From assembly GCA_036786445.1 (NCBI GenBank), contig DAIQRD010000001.1:1-64000 (forward strand): a stretch of 64,000 bases of DNA, written 5' to 3'. The notes under the pieces are model-generated. The model searched no databases. It was not told where the DNA came from and saw only the letters and a program-made list of their open reading frames with translations. Of this stretch, positions 25,455-34,407 are shown one piece after another. This DNA is from JAAZMF01 sp036786445. GTDB taxonomy: Bacteria; Bacillota; Limnochordia; DTU087. The translations under genes and the position numbers were made by a program. Position 1 is the stretch's first letter. Each line of letters opens with the position of its first letter.

Positions 25455-27344
25455 CTATTCGCTTTCACCTTCAGACTCCTGTTCACCTTCAGGTTCATAC
25501 TGCTTGCGAAAATGCTCTTCCATGATCTGGCGGACTATAGGTCCAGATGCCACAGAACCCCCGCCACCGTGTTCCGCGAAGGCTATGACAACTATTTCGG
25601 GATCCTCCACTGGAGCAAAGCTCCCAAACCAGCTGTGGGCATCGCCCTGGCCCGGTCCTAGCTGCACAGATCCAGTCTTACCAGCAATCTTGACGGGATA
25701 GGGAAACCGACGAAAAGCAGTAGCACCTGTGCCACCACTTTCAACCACTTGCACCATACCCTTGATAACGGCATCCCAAGCCTCCGGTGTCGCCTCAATC
25801 ACCCGAGCGACATGGGGCTCCGTTGCCTCAATCACTTCGCCAGTGGGGAGTTGTATCCTATCCACCAAATAAGGCGTATAGATTGGTCCCCGGTTAGCCA
25901 AACCCATATAGAAAGCAGCCATCTGCAATGGAGTAACCAGCAGAAACCCCTGGCCTATGGCTACATCCATGGTCTCTACAGGGTACCAAACCTGTTCTGA
26001 ACGGGGTCGCCGGGCAAATCGCTGCTTTTTCCATTCTGGATCCGGCACTACCCCTGTTTCCTCGGAGGGATACATGGGTAACCCTACAGGACGCCCAAAA
26101 CCTGCCTGCCTAGCATGACTGGCAATGGACTCTATGCCTAGCCTCAGCCCCAGCTCCCAGAAGAAGTCATTGCATGAGACCTTAATCGCTTCAGAAAGGG
26201 TTATGTTCCCATGGGCAGCCAAGGGAGGATTGTTATTCAGGGTCCAACAGCGCTTAATCCCATAGGGCCCTATATCATCGGCATAGAAAACCTCTCTCGC
26301 AGTCGTCTTGCCTTCGTTTAAAGCAGCAATGGCTACTAAGGGCTTAAAGGCTGAGCCGGGAGAATACAGACCCCGCATAGCTCGGTTGAAAAGGGGTCGC
26401 TCAGGGTCCCGGGAAAGCTCCAGGTAGTAGCTGCTCCTTTGGGCCGCGTCAGATAAGCGGTTGGGATCATAGCCTGGCATGCTGGCTAAAGCCAAAATCG
26501 CGCCAGTTTTGGGATCGAGTACAATCACAACCCCACTGTAAGCATGGGTGTATTTACCCGCCGCTCGCAGCTGGGCTAGCTGCTCAGTCAAGGCTCGCTC
26601 CGCCAATTCCTGCAACTCCCAATCCAACGTCAAAACCAGGTCAGCTCCCGGTACTGCAGGAGTTCTATCTAGAACCTGTACCGGCCGATTCAAGGCGCTG
26701 ACCTCCACCTGGCTGCCTCCATCTTTACCCCGTAGAGACGGCTCGTAGAGGCGTTCCAGACCGGTGAAGCCAATGTAATCAGATCCATAGTAGTCCTGGT
26801 CAGACCAAGCGGACAAGAGTTCACGGGTAATGGGGGCCATATATCCCAGAACGTGGCTAGCTAAAGAATCCAGCGGATACTCCCTGACTTCCTCCATCTC
26901 CACCATTACACCAGGCAACTCAAATCGCCTTTCCTCCAAGGCAACCACTGTCTCCGGGGGGACATCCTGCATCACTCGAATTGCTTCGTAGGGATACCGA
27001 CTTCCCTTGACTATGGCCTCTTCCAATTCCGCCACCGTTAGACCCAACAGTTGGCATAGGCTAGACATCAACTGTTCCCGGGTTTCGCCATCTAAGCCCC
27101 CTGGCATCAAGGAAACAGTAAAAGAAGCCCGGTTGGTAGCCAGCGCTACCCCATTGCGATCAAAGATACGCCCCCGGGGTGCTACAGTGCGGAGCCATCT
27201 GATGCGATTTCCATCGGCCATGGCAGCATACTTGTGTCCCTGAGCAATCTGAAGATGCCAAAGCCGACCAGCCAGGAAAATGAACACAAGGATGATACAC
27301 CAGCCGAGGGTTCGAGCCCTTTCCAACCGCTGTTTGCTATCCAC
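25455..27344 (-). CDS. mrdA: Penicillin-binding protein 2 (elongasome transpeptidase)
   Basis: Class B PBP that crosslinks peptidoglycan during cell elongation, anchored by one helix at residues about 13-30. 629 residues. The dimerisation/pedestal region starts at RGRIFDRNG. The transpeptidase domain has SAFK (SxxK, in YSPGSAFKPL), SCND (SxN) and KTGS (KTG). The tail is acidic (EPEGEQESEGESE). It starts at a GTG sharing one base with the mreD stop and is followed by minC: a combined elongation and division operon. Confidence 0.96.
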   Translation of the reverse strand: MDSKQRLERARTLGWCIILVFIFLAGRLWHLQIAQGHKYAAMADGNRIRWLRTVAPRGRIFDRNGVALATNRASFTVSLMPGGLDGETREQLMSSLCQLLGLTVAELEEAIVKGSRYPYEAIRVMQDVPPETVVALEERRFELPGVMVEMEEVREYPLDSLASHVLGYMAPITRELLSAWSDQDYYGSDYIGFTGLERLYEPSLRGKDGGSQVEVSALNRPVQVLDRTPAVPGADLVLTLDWELQELAERALTEQLAQLRAAGKYTHAYSGVVIVLDPKTGAILALASMPGYDPNRLSDAAQRSSYYLELSRDPERPLFNRAMRGLYSPGSAFKPLVAIAALNEGKTTAREVFYADDIGPYGIKRCWTLNNNPPLAAHGNITLSEAIKVSCNDFFWELGLRLGIESIASHARQAGFGRPVGLPMYPSEETGVVPDPEWKKQRFARRPRSEQVWYPVETMDVAIGQGFLLVTPLQMAAFYMGLANRGPIYTPYLVDRIQLPTGEVIEATEPHVARVIEATPEAWDAVIKGMVQVVESGGTGATAFRRFPYPVKIAGKTGSVQLGPGQGDAHSWFGSFAPVEDPEIVVIAFAEHGGGGSVASGPIVRQIMEEHFRKQYEPEGEQESEGESE

Positions 27345-27862
27345 TAATCTTCTAGGCCCCCTCGGTCGGGTATCCGTCCCAACGCAACCAGAGCGTAGTA
27401 TATGGGAAAAGCGAACACAACGTTAAACAGCCCCACCGGCAGCACTACGACCCAAAATCCTTTGACCACGGGTAAAGTACTCCCAAACGCGTTGGCTAGG
27501 GTCAGATAGATGGTCTGTTCCAACCACGTCCCCACCAAGACAGCTAAGGGAGGTACAGCCATATGTTCTCCAAAGATTTTCGGGGCCACCCATCCGCTCA
27601 AGCCCCCCACCACCATCTTACTTACCGCACCCGCACCTATGAGTCGCCCCAATGAGTAGTCAAGGAGAAAACCACCCAAGAACCCTATGATACTGCCCGG
27701 CACCAGTCCATGCAAAAGCCCAGTGAGGATGGCTATAACAGTGACAAGATCAGGCTTCACGCCCACCCATGCCCAGAGAGAGAATACCGTAGATTGCAGT
27801 AACACTGCAGCAGCCAAAGCTACCAATATGACTAGTTTCCTCACACTCTTGCCTCTCCCCAC
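27344..27862 (-). CDS. mreD: Rod-shape determining membrane protein MreD
   Basis: Multi-pass membrane subunit of the elongasome. 172 residues with about five hydrophobic helices; recognisable features are VKPDLVTVIAI near the second helix and GFLGGFLLDYSLGRLIGAGAVSKM. It lies between mreC (15-nt gap) and mrdA (1-nt overlap). Confidence 0.93.
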   Translation of the reverse strand: MGRGKSVRKLVILVALAAAVLLQSTVFSLWAWVGVKPDLVTVIAILTGLLHGLVPGSIIGFLGGFLLDYSLGRLIGAGAVSKMVVGGLSGWVAPKIFGEHMAVPPLAVLVGTWLEQTIYLTLANAFGSTLPVVKGFWVVVLPVGLFNVVFAFPIYYALVALGRIPDRGGLED

Positions 27863-27877
27863 GGATTGCTTGTCCAG

Positions 27878-28693
27878 TTATTTGATGACAAAGACTCGGC
27901 TAATCCTCGCCAGATCGACGTGGGGTGTGACCACCGCCGATAGAGATAGACCATATTGGCCTGTATCCACTGCAGCCACCGTGCCCACCGGTAAACCGTT
28001 GGGATACACCCCACTCATGACCGAAGTAACAATCTGGTCCCCGACCTGTAGGTCCACCTCCTTAACCAAAGGCTTCAAACGCAACTCACTCCAGCGCCCA
28101 CTGCCCTCAATGACAACGGGATCGCCAGTTCTCACCACAGTGGCTCCAAAAGCACTGCGATCATCGGTAATCAGCATCACTTCTGCAGTCTGCGCGGTTG
28201 CCGTGTAGATTCGCCCCACGACCCCTGCCGGGGTTACCACTGCATCACCAGCCTCTAGCCCCGCTGCCTCCCCTCGGTTGATAAACACCTTATCAAACCA
28301 GTTAGAGGGTGAGCGCGCTATGATCTCAGCCGCCACTGGAGGGTGGTTACTGGCAAAAGGAAAACCCATAGCTGCTCGCAGGCTGGCATTTTCTTGCTCT
28401 AGTTGCTCAACCATTTCCAGCCTGCGTTTCATCCACTCAATCTCTTGCAGTAACTCAGCATTGTCTTTCTGCAAGTGGCTATGGTTCCGTATAACTCCCA
28501 CCCAGTGGTTCACAAAGCTCGTTAGATTACTAAACACTCCGTAAACAGGGGCCATTCCGTCTTTGATTTTACTCTCCCAAGGGGACAGCTCACGACGGCC
28601 CTCTGCGGTTATATAGATAAGGCCGATCAAGATAAAGGCAACGAATATAGTGACGAGCATTGGCCACCGGGCCGATATCCACCGCATCCCCAT
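27878..28693 (-). CDS. mreC: Rod-shape determining protein MreC
   Basis: Bitopic protein linking MreB to the PBP2/RodA synthase. 271 residues. One membrane helix at residues about 12-29, a coiled coil at about 75-105 (NAELLQEIEWMKRRLEMVEQ), and two beta-barrel domains with IARSPSNWFDKVFINRGEAAG and GAVVTPAGVVGRI-type DAVVTPAGVVGRI. It lies 42 nt downstream of mreB. Confidence 0.96.
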   Translation of the reverse strand: MGMRWISARWPMLVTIFVAFILIGLIYITAEGRRELSPWESKIKDGMAPVYGVFSNLTSFVNHWVGVIRNHSHLQKDNAELLQEIEWMKRRLEMVEQLEQENASLRAAMGFPFASNHPPVAAEIIARSPSNWFDKVFINRGEAAGLEAGDAVVTPAGVVGRIYTATAQTAEVMLITDDRSAFGATVVRTGDPVVIEGSGRWSELRLKPLVKEVDLQVGDQIVTSVMSGVYPNGLPVGTVAAVDTGQYGLSLSAVVTPHVDLARISRVFVIK

Positions 28694-28735
28694 TCATCCT
28701 CACCGAGCACAGCTGCTCATATGCTTTAGCCCGAG

Positions 28736-29764
28736 CTAGCTGAGCTTCCTAGTACTGACCATCACCCGTTGTAGTAGGTTGAAATGCTCCAAAGCAGTCC
28801 CCGTCCCCTTAACCACCGCAGTCAACGGATCATCAGATAGATGTACAGGCATACCGGTCTCATCACTAAGCAGTCGGCCCAACCCAGATAGCAGAGATCC
28901 GCCCCCAGCTAGAATAATCCCTTTATCCATTATGTCCGCAGATAATTCCGGTGGTGTCCGCTCTAGAGTCACTTTAACAGCTTCCACAATGGCTTGGACT
29001 GGCTCTGCTAAAGCCACATGGATTTCCTCATCGGTAATAGTCACAGTCTTGGGCAACCCTGTGACCAAATCTCGACCTCGGATTTCCGCAGATTTTCTCT
29101 CCCGTTCTTTGTCTATGTGAGCATTGCCTATCTCTTGTTTCACACGTTCAGCTGTCCTTTCACCGATCAACAGATTATAGGAGCGGCGCACATGCTGAAC
29201 TATGGATTCATCTAGCTCATCGCCTCCCACCCGAATAGACCGGTGGGAAACAATGCCCCCTAGTGAAATGATGGCAACCTCTGTCGTGCCTCCACCTATA
29301 TCCACAATCATGCTGCCGGTAGGCTCCTGGACCGGCAAACCAGAACCAATGGCTGCCGCCATGGGCTCCTCTATCAGCCTAGCATCCTTAGCACCTGCTG
29401 ACAGGGTTGCATCGATCACTGCCCGCTTCTCCACCTCGGTCACCCCAGAAGGAACCGCCACAACGACTCGAGGGCGGAAAATCCCCCTGCGGCGACTCGC
29501 CTTAGCGATAAAATGTCGGAGCATCCGCTCGGTGACATCAAAGTCCGCGATGACTCCATCCTTCATAGGTCTCACCGCAAGTATGTTGCCGGGAGTGCGA
29601 CCCACCATTTCCCGGGCTTCAGCGCCCACGGCCAAAACTCGATTGCTGTCTCTTTCAATAGCGACTACCGATGGCTCCTGTAAGACAATGCCCTTGCCTT
29701 GAACATATACAAGGGTGTTGGCGGTACCTAGATCAATCCCCATGTCTTTTGATAAAGCAATCAT
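28736..29764 (-). CDS. mreB: Rod-shape determining actin homologue MreB
   Basis: Actin-like ATPase that guides cell-wall elongation. 342 residues. Phosphate-1 motif DMGIDLGTANTLVYV, phosphate-2 MIVDIGGGTTEVAII, and the adenosine motif ILAGGGSLLSGL are present, with the membrane- and filament-type RPMKDGVIADFDVTE. ATG with TAGGAGGT at about 10 nt. First gene of the mreBCD-mrdA-minCDE run. Confidence 0.98.
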   Translation of the reverse strand: MIALSKDMGIDLGTANTLVYVQGKGIVLQEPSVVAIERDSNRVLAVGAEAREMVGRTPGNILAVRPMKDGVIADFDVTERMLRHFIAKASRRRGIFRPRVVVAVPSGVTEVEKRAVIDATLSAGAKDARLIEEPMAAAIGSGLPVQEPTGSMIVDIGGGTTEVAIISLGGIVSHRSIRVGGDELDESIVQHVRRSYNLLIGERTAERVKQEIGNAHIDKERERKSAEIRGRDLVTGLPKTVTITDEEIHVALAEPVQAIVEAVKVTLERTPPELSADIMDKGIILAGGGSLLSGLGRLLSDETGMPVHLSDDPLTAVVKGTGTALEHFNLLQRVMVSTRKLS

Positions 29765-29809
29765 CTGCCCACTACCTCCTACCTAAGATCGGCTCTAGCG
29801 ATCTCGAGG

Positions 29810-29826
29810 GCGGGGTCTTGCCCCGC
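29810..29826 (-). other. GC-rich hairpin between radC and mreB
   Basis: GCGGGG and CCCCGC pair around a 5-nt loop. No T-run follows on the minus strand, where CCTCG comes next, so it is not a standard terminator. It may shield the radC 3' end or attenuate read-through into mreB. Confidence 0.35.
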
Positions 29827-29830
29827 GCCA

Positions 29831-30511
29831 CTACGTGAAAAACCCTTCTTCCTTAAGAGACACAAACCGGTTATCCCCAATTATTATGTGATCGAGCACA
29901 TCGATTCCCAGGATCTCCCCTGCCCTGCGCAGTCGCTTAGTCACCTGAATATCGTCGGAACTGGGGGAAGGGTCACCACTGGGATGGTTGTGCACCACAA
30001 TGACCGCAGCTGCACTGCGGCGGATGCAATCTTTAAATATCTCCCGGGGGTGTACCATGGAGGCATTCAACGTCCCCACAGATACAATAGGTGTAGCGAT
30101 CACCTGATGCTTGGTGTCAAGAATCAAGAGGCGCATAACCTCCCGATCTAGGTAGCGTAACTCCTCCATCACCAAATCAGAAGCATCTTGGGGCGATTGG
30201 ACTACAGCCGGGACCCTCACCAAGGCTTGTACCCGTCTGCCTAACTCCAAAGCTGCCAAGACCTGTGCCGCCTTGGCCAAACCTATACCTTCTATGGATT
30301 GCAGTTCCTCACAGCGGGCCTCTCGCAATTCCCTCAAGGATCCGAAGTGAGCTAATACTTGATCAGCCAAGCCTAGAGCCGATTGATGGCGAGTGCCTAC
30401 TCTCAAGATGATGGCCAGGAGCTCCCGGTTGGATAGTGAATCCACACCATATCCCAGAAGCTTCTCCCTCGGACGTTCACCAGTCGGCAGATCCCTAATC
30501 ACAACACTCAA
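29831..30511 (-). CDS. radC: RadC/YeeS-type JAB1/MPN-domain protein
   Basis: Conserved protein historically linked to DNA repair but without a proven activity. 226 residues. An N-terminal helix-hairpin-helix region (ELQSIEGIGLAKAAQVLAA) precedes the JAMM metal motif VVHNHPSGDPSPSSDD. It stands upstream of mreB, as is standard in Bacillota. Confidence 0.96.
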   Translation of the reverse strand: MSVVIRDLPTGERPREKLLGYGVDSLSNRELLAIILRVGTRHQSALGLADQVLAHFGSLRELREARCEELQSIEGIGLAKAAQVLAALELGRRVQALVRVPAVVQSPQDASDLVMEELRYLDREVMRLLILDTKHQVIATPIVSVGTLNASMVHPREIFKDCIRRSAAAVIVVHNHPSGDPSPSSDDIQVTKRLRRAGEILGIDVLDHIIIGDNRFVSLKEEGFFT

Positions 30512-30564
30512 TCTTGTTTACCTCCCTACCAACTTCCAGGAGGTATGGCTGGTAACAAGCACAT

Positions 30565-31143
30565 CTATAGAAGCATAACTCCGAAATTCTGCAAGACTTC
30601 TCCTAACCTAGGCAAAGGCAAACCCACCACATTGAAATAGCAGCCTTCAATTCTTTCGACTAACAAGGAGCCCTTGCCCTGGATACCGTAGGCTCCGGCC
30701 TTATCTAGAGGTTCCCCGGTAGCTACATAGCGGCGGATCTCATCAGTTGATAGTCTACGGAAAAAAACCCGGGTCACCACATGAAAAATCTCTCTCCGGC
30801 CGGTTGGTGCATCAATAATAGCCACACCGGTCACTACTTGATGGCCCTGCCCAGATAGGCAAGCCAACATATCGGCGGCTGCTGTTGCTCCTAGAGGCTT
30901 ACCGAGAATCTCCCCTGTATCCAACAATACTATGGTATCGGCAGCAAGAATTATTCCATCAGTACATCTATCCGCCACCCACCGGGCCTTGGCGTAGGCG
31001 GTCATCTCCACGGTTTCCACCGGTGTTTCACCCACAACGGCATCTTCGTCGATGTCTGGCGGTATTACTACAAAATCCACGCTCAGCATCTGTAAGAGCT
31101 CCTGTCGGCGCGGTGAGCCCGAAGCCAGAATCAATTGGGCCAT
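30565..31143 (-). CDS. maf: Maf-type nucleoside triphosphate pyrophosphatase
   Basis: House-cleaning pyrophosphatase of the Maf/YhdE family acting on dTTP, UTP or modified nucleotides. 192 residues. The N-terminal LILASGSPRRQELL, the DTIVLLDTGEILGKP segment and AGAYGIQGKGSLLVERIEGCYFNVVGLPL define the family. It lies 53 nt upstream of radC, the maf-radC-mreBCD order known from Bacillus. Confidence 0.97.
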   Translation of the reverse strand: MAQLILASGSPRRQELLQMLSVDFVVIPPDIDEDAVVGETPVETVEMTAYAKARWVADRCTDGIILAADTIVLLDTGEILGKPLGATAAADMLACLSGQGHQVVTGVAIIDAPTGRREIFHVVTRVFFRRLSTDEIRRYVATGEPLDKAGAYGIQGKGSLLVERIEGCYFNVVGLPLPRLGEVLQNFGVMLL

Positions 31144-31194
31144 ATGAGTACTCCTTCACAACTCCATAATAGCATACCACCGACAGATGATCAC

Positions 31195-31449
31195 TTAGAA
31201 CGCTCGGAATAATAACAGAGCGATGATCAGCCCAATAGCTGTCGCCAAATTCAACTGCAAGGTAAATCCAAAATGGAATGTAAGAATCCTGCCGATGTGA
31301 ATATCTGTTGGTGAAATTCCCAAAGTGGTGGAGCGGTTGAAAATCGTCACATATCCCCCCAGAGCCTCACCAATAACTGTCCCTATTATAGCCCCAACTA
31401 TGATGGTTAATAACAAGATGAGAATCCGAGCTCTCCGCTGTCCAAGCAA
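31195..31449 (-). CDS. DUF4321 family small membrane protein
   Basis: Function unknown. About 85 residues with two hydrophobic helices (LLLTIIVGAIIGTVIGEALGG and the C-terminal LATAIGLIIALLLFRAF), consistent with the DUF4321 family found next to maf in clostridia. No ATG: TTG 31449 stands 9 nt after GGGAGG and is preferred over TTG 31455 at 3 nt. The 179-nt stretch to larE (31450-31628) holds a 7-bp hairpin (31517-31540) but no gene. Confidence 0.75.
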   Translation of the reverse strand: MLGQRRARILILLLTIIVGAIIGTVIGEALGGYVTIFNRSTTLGISPTDIHIGRILTFHFGFTLQLNLATAIGLIIALLLFRAF

Positions 31450-31628
31450 CGGCAACTACCTCCCCCCTTTTACAGTGGGCAAAGCCCTCCCCCTATCTTA
31501 TTTAATATTCAACCACCCTGGGCCAAGTCCTGCGCCCAGGCCTAACTTACTAGAAAAGAGGGTACACAACCTGGCACTCAGGTCCTGACCCTCCCCACTG
31601 CAGCATAGTTCTATGCCCATTGGCCAAT

Positions 31629-32423
31629 TTATAGCTGAGCATTGAGACTCCCGGTGCGATATCCCTCCAGATCAGCTGTAACATATAAGAATCCTAGTTC
31701 TTTGAACCTGTCCACCACTTGCGGTGCTAAATCCAGAAGCCTACTTAGGTCCCTCCTATCCACCTCAATTCGAGCTAGATCACCGTGATGGCGGACCCGG
31801 ACTTGGCGGAAACCCAGATCGTACAGGCGTGTTTCGGCTTGCTCCACCACCTGGAGCCTTTCTGGGGTGATGCTTGTCCCATAAGGAATGCGGGAGGCTA
31901 GGCAAGCATAGGATGGCTTGTTCCAAGTGGGTAGCTGCAAATCCCGGGAGGCCTGTCTGATCTCTTGTTTAGTAATGCCAGCTTCCAGCAAAGGGCTACG
32001 AATCTTCAGTTCCCGAATAGCCTGTATGCCCGGGCGATAGTCATTTTCATCATCTTTATTCGTCCCATCTACCACGAAATTTAAACTATGCTTTTTGGCC
32101 ATTTCCAGAAACCGCTGGAATAGGGCCCGCTTGCAATAATAGCAGCGGAGCGGTGGGTTGTCGACAAACTCAGGAATCTGCATGGCATCTATATCCAGCA
32201 AAATATGCTCTACGCCCAACTGCTCGGCATACAGGATAGCTTCATCTATTTCCCAAGCTGGGTACATAACCGCCTTAGCGGTAACAGCCAATACCCTCTC
32301 TGGCAGCACGCGATGGGCCATATTTAACAGAAAGGTGCTGTCCACTCCCCCTGAAAAGGCTACTAACACACTTTCCATTTCCCGCAGAATACCTTCCAGC
32401 AGCTTTAGCTTATTTTCTAGCAT
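31629..32423 (-). CDS. larE: LarE-like ATP-dependent sulfur transferase
   Basis: PP-loop enzyme; LarE gives sulfur, from its own Cys in Lactobacillus plantarum, to make the nickel-pincer nucleotide cofactor of lactate racemase. The PP-loop is VAFSGGVDSTFLL. The conserved Cys segment is KPSYACLASRIPYGT, and a further CYYCKR lies before it. The start at 32423 (ATG after GGGTGG) is preferred over an in-frame TTG at 32450. No larA, larB or larC is in the window, so its client is unknown. It is adjacent to cysK (19-nt gap). Confidence 0.87.
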   Translation of the reverse strand: MLENKLKLLEGILREMESVLVAFSGGVDSTFLLNMAHRVLPERVLAVTAKAVMYPAWEIDEAILYAEQLGVEHILLDIDAMQIPEFVDNPPLRCYYCKRALFQRFLEMAKKHSLNFVVDGTNKDDENDYRPGIQAIRELKIRSPLLEAGITKQEIRQASRDLQLPTWNKPSYACLASRIPYGTSITPERLQVVEQAETRLYDLGFRQVRVRHHGDLARIEVDRRDLSRLLDLAPQVVDRFKELGFLYVTADLEGYRTGSLNAQL

Positions 32424-32442
32424 TACCCACCATCCTATCAGA

Positions 32443-33369
32443 TCAGTCAAAAAGTCCCGGCATGCTTAGATATCTAGTACCGGTATCTGGAAAAATGGCC
32501 ACAACCTGTTGATGCTCATCTAAAGTAGATGCTACTTGTATAGCACCGTGGCAAGCTGCACCTGACGAAACTCCCGCCAAGATCCCTTCCTCTCGGGCCA
32601 ATCGTCTTGCCATGGTATATGCATCGTCATCCGATACTGTGATGACTTTATCGATAACTCCCCGATTGAGCACGGTAGGCACAAAACCTGCACCAATGCC
32701 CTGGACCATATGAGGACCAGCTTGTCCTTGCGAGAGCACTGGTGATCCCAAAGGTTCCACTGCTACAACATGTACTAGGGGCAATTTGTCTTTCAATACT
32801 TCCGCCACCCCGGTAATGGTTCCACCTGTGCCCACCCCAGCCACAAAGGCATCCACCTTGCCCTGCATTTGGCTCAATATCTCGAGGGCCGTTGTTTCCC
32901 GGTGGATTTTGGGATTCTCCGCATTTTCGAACTGCTGGGGCATGAAAAACCCGGGATTGGCTGCGATTAGTTCCTCTGCCCTTTGGATGGAGCCCCGCAT
33001 CCCCAATGAGCCCGGTGTAAGGATTAATTCCGCCCCGTAGGCCTTGAGCAGTTGCCGTCTTTCCAGACTCATAGTCTCGGGCATGGTGAGAATAAGTCTG
33101 TAGCCTAAAGCAGCAGCCACTATAGCTAGACCTACACCTGTATTACCACTGGTGGGCTCCACTATGGCACCCCCTGGTGAGAGCTGGCCTGCCTTTTCCG
33201 CTGCCCGCACCATGCCGAGAGCAATTCGATCTTTGACACTACCACCGGGGTTAAGAGACTCCAGTTTGGCATAGACTGCTGCCCCCCCCGGTCTTGTCAA
33301 TCGCCTCAATCGCACCACCGGTGTGGCACCGATTAAGTCAAGAATGCTATCCGCTGGACGGCTTTGCAT
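32443..33369 (-). CDS. cysK: Cysteine synthase (O-acetylserine sulfhydrylase)
   Basis: PLP enzyme making L-cysteine from O-acetylserine and sulfide. About 308 residues. The PLP lysine is in SLNPGGSVKDRIAL, the substrate loop is EPTSGNTGVGLA, the phosphate loop is GVGTGGTITG, and the C-terminal serine is in GVSSGAA. ATG 33369 lies 7 nt after GGAG. It is the neighbour of larE, which consumes cysteine sulfur in its known form; whether the two work together is inference. Confidence 0.93.
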   Translation of the reverse strand: MQSRPADSILDLIGATPVVRLRRLTRPGGAAVYAKLESLNPGGSVKDRIALGMVRAAEKAGQLSPGGAIVEPTSGNTGVGLAIVAAALGYRLILTMPETMSLERRQLLKAYGAELILTPGSLGMRGSIQRAEELIAANPGFFMPQQFENAENPKIHRETTALEILSQMQGKVDAFVAGVGTGGTITGVAEVLKDKLPLVHVVAVEPLGSPVLSQGQAGPHMVQGIGAGFVPTVLNRGVIDKVITVSDDDAYTMARRLAREEGILAGVSSGAACHGAIQVASTLDEHQQVVAIFPDTGTRYLSMPGLFD

Positions 33370-33412
33370 ATACATACTCCTCTCCCTCCCCCGATGGATA
33401 ATTGCCCCCTTT

Positions 33413-34359
33413 TCATAATCCCCGCTTACCCAAATATCTCTCCGCGGCCATGGCGGCTACTGCTCCATCGGCTAAGGCTGTCACAATCTGCCTTAGGCCC
33501 TTAGTCCGAATATCCCCGGCGGCAAAGAGCCCCGGTACTGTAGTCAAGGTATCTTCCCCGGCTACAATATAGCCATTCTCATCTAGGGCCACCACACCCC
33601 GTAAGAAATCTGTATTCGGTAGGGTTCCGATGTAAATGAAAACACCTGCCACCGGCAGGACGGTGACTGCCTGGGTCTTATTGTTCCTAATCCGAATCCC
33701 TTCCACTGCGAGTTGCCCCTCAATGGCTTCCACCGATGTGTTCCAGATAAGTTCGATGCGGGGATCGGCAAAGGCACGTTCCTGCAAGTCCTTCGCGGCC
33801 CGCAGTGTATCTCGGCGATGGATGACGGTAACTCGCTTAGCCAGGCGGGCGAGGTAAAGGCTTTCCTCTATAGCTGAATCTCCGCCTCCGATCATGGCTA
33901 TATCCTTGTCTCTGAAAAATGCTCCATCACAGGTAGCGCAATAAGATACTCCACCACCAGTAAGTTCAGCCTCCCCAGGCACCTGCAACTTTCTTGGTTT
34001 GGATCCCGCTGCAACTATCACTGTTCGGGCTCGGAATACATCCTGATTGGCATCAACTAATTCAAATATCTCCCCATCCTGCTTGATCCCGGTCACATGG
34101 CCATAGATGATCTCTGTGCCCCACTGCCGCACTTGAGCCTCGATCCTATCGGACAATTCCGGACCATCGACAATACCAAAACCCGGGTAATTCTCAATAG
34201 TTGAAGTGTTGAACATCTGGCCACCTCAGCTCGGACTCGGCCTCCTCTCATACCCTCCAACATACAGGTACGCAAATGGGCTCGTCCCGCATATATAGCC
34301 GCAGACATTCCCGCCGGCCCGCCCCCGACAATCGCTACATCATAAATATCTCTACTCAT
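33413..34359 (-). pseudogene. trxB: Thioredoxin reductase, frame-disrupted by a 20-nt insertion
   Basis: NADPH-dependent flavoprotein that reduces thioredoxin. The N-terminal part (ATG 34359) has the FAD loop VAIVGGGPAGMSAAIYAGRA and MLEGMRGG, then runs out of frame. The rest (from about 34216) starts with GGQMFNTSTIENYPGFG in another frame and continues with the redox motif YCATCDG, the NADPH loop IGGGDSAIEE and the C-terminal FAAGDIRTKG. Removing 20 nt at 34219-34238 would give LEGMRGGQMFNTSTIENYPGF, exactly the family pattern. The inserted block ends in GGTGGCC, like the AGGAGGCC before it, so it looks like a short insertion or an assembly error. Otherwise the reading frame is intact. Confidence 0.9.
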
Positions 34360-34407
34360 AGGTCCGCCCCCAAGCAATAGGGCATGCCACCTCTTTCCTG
34401 TGATTAA

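Noticed and set aside
31517..31540. 7-bp hairpin between larE and the DUF4321 gene as a terminator
   Set aside because: It has no T-run on either strand and the stem is short.
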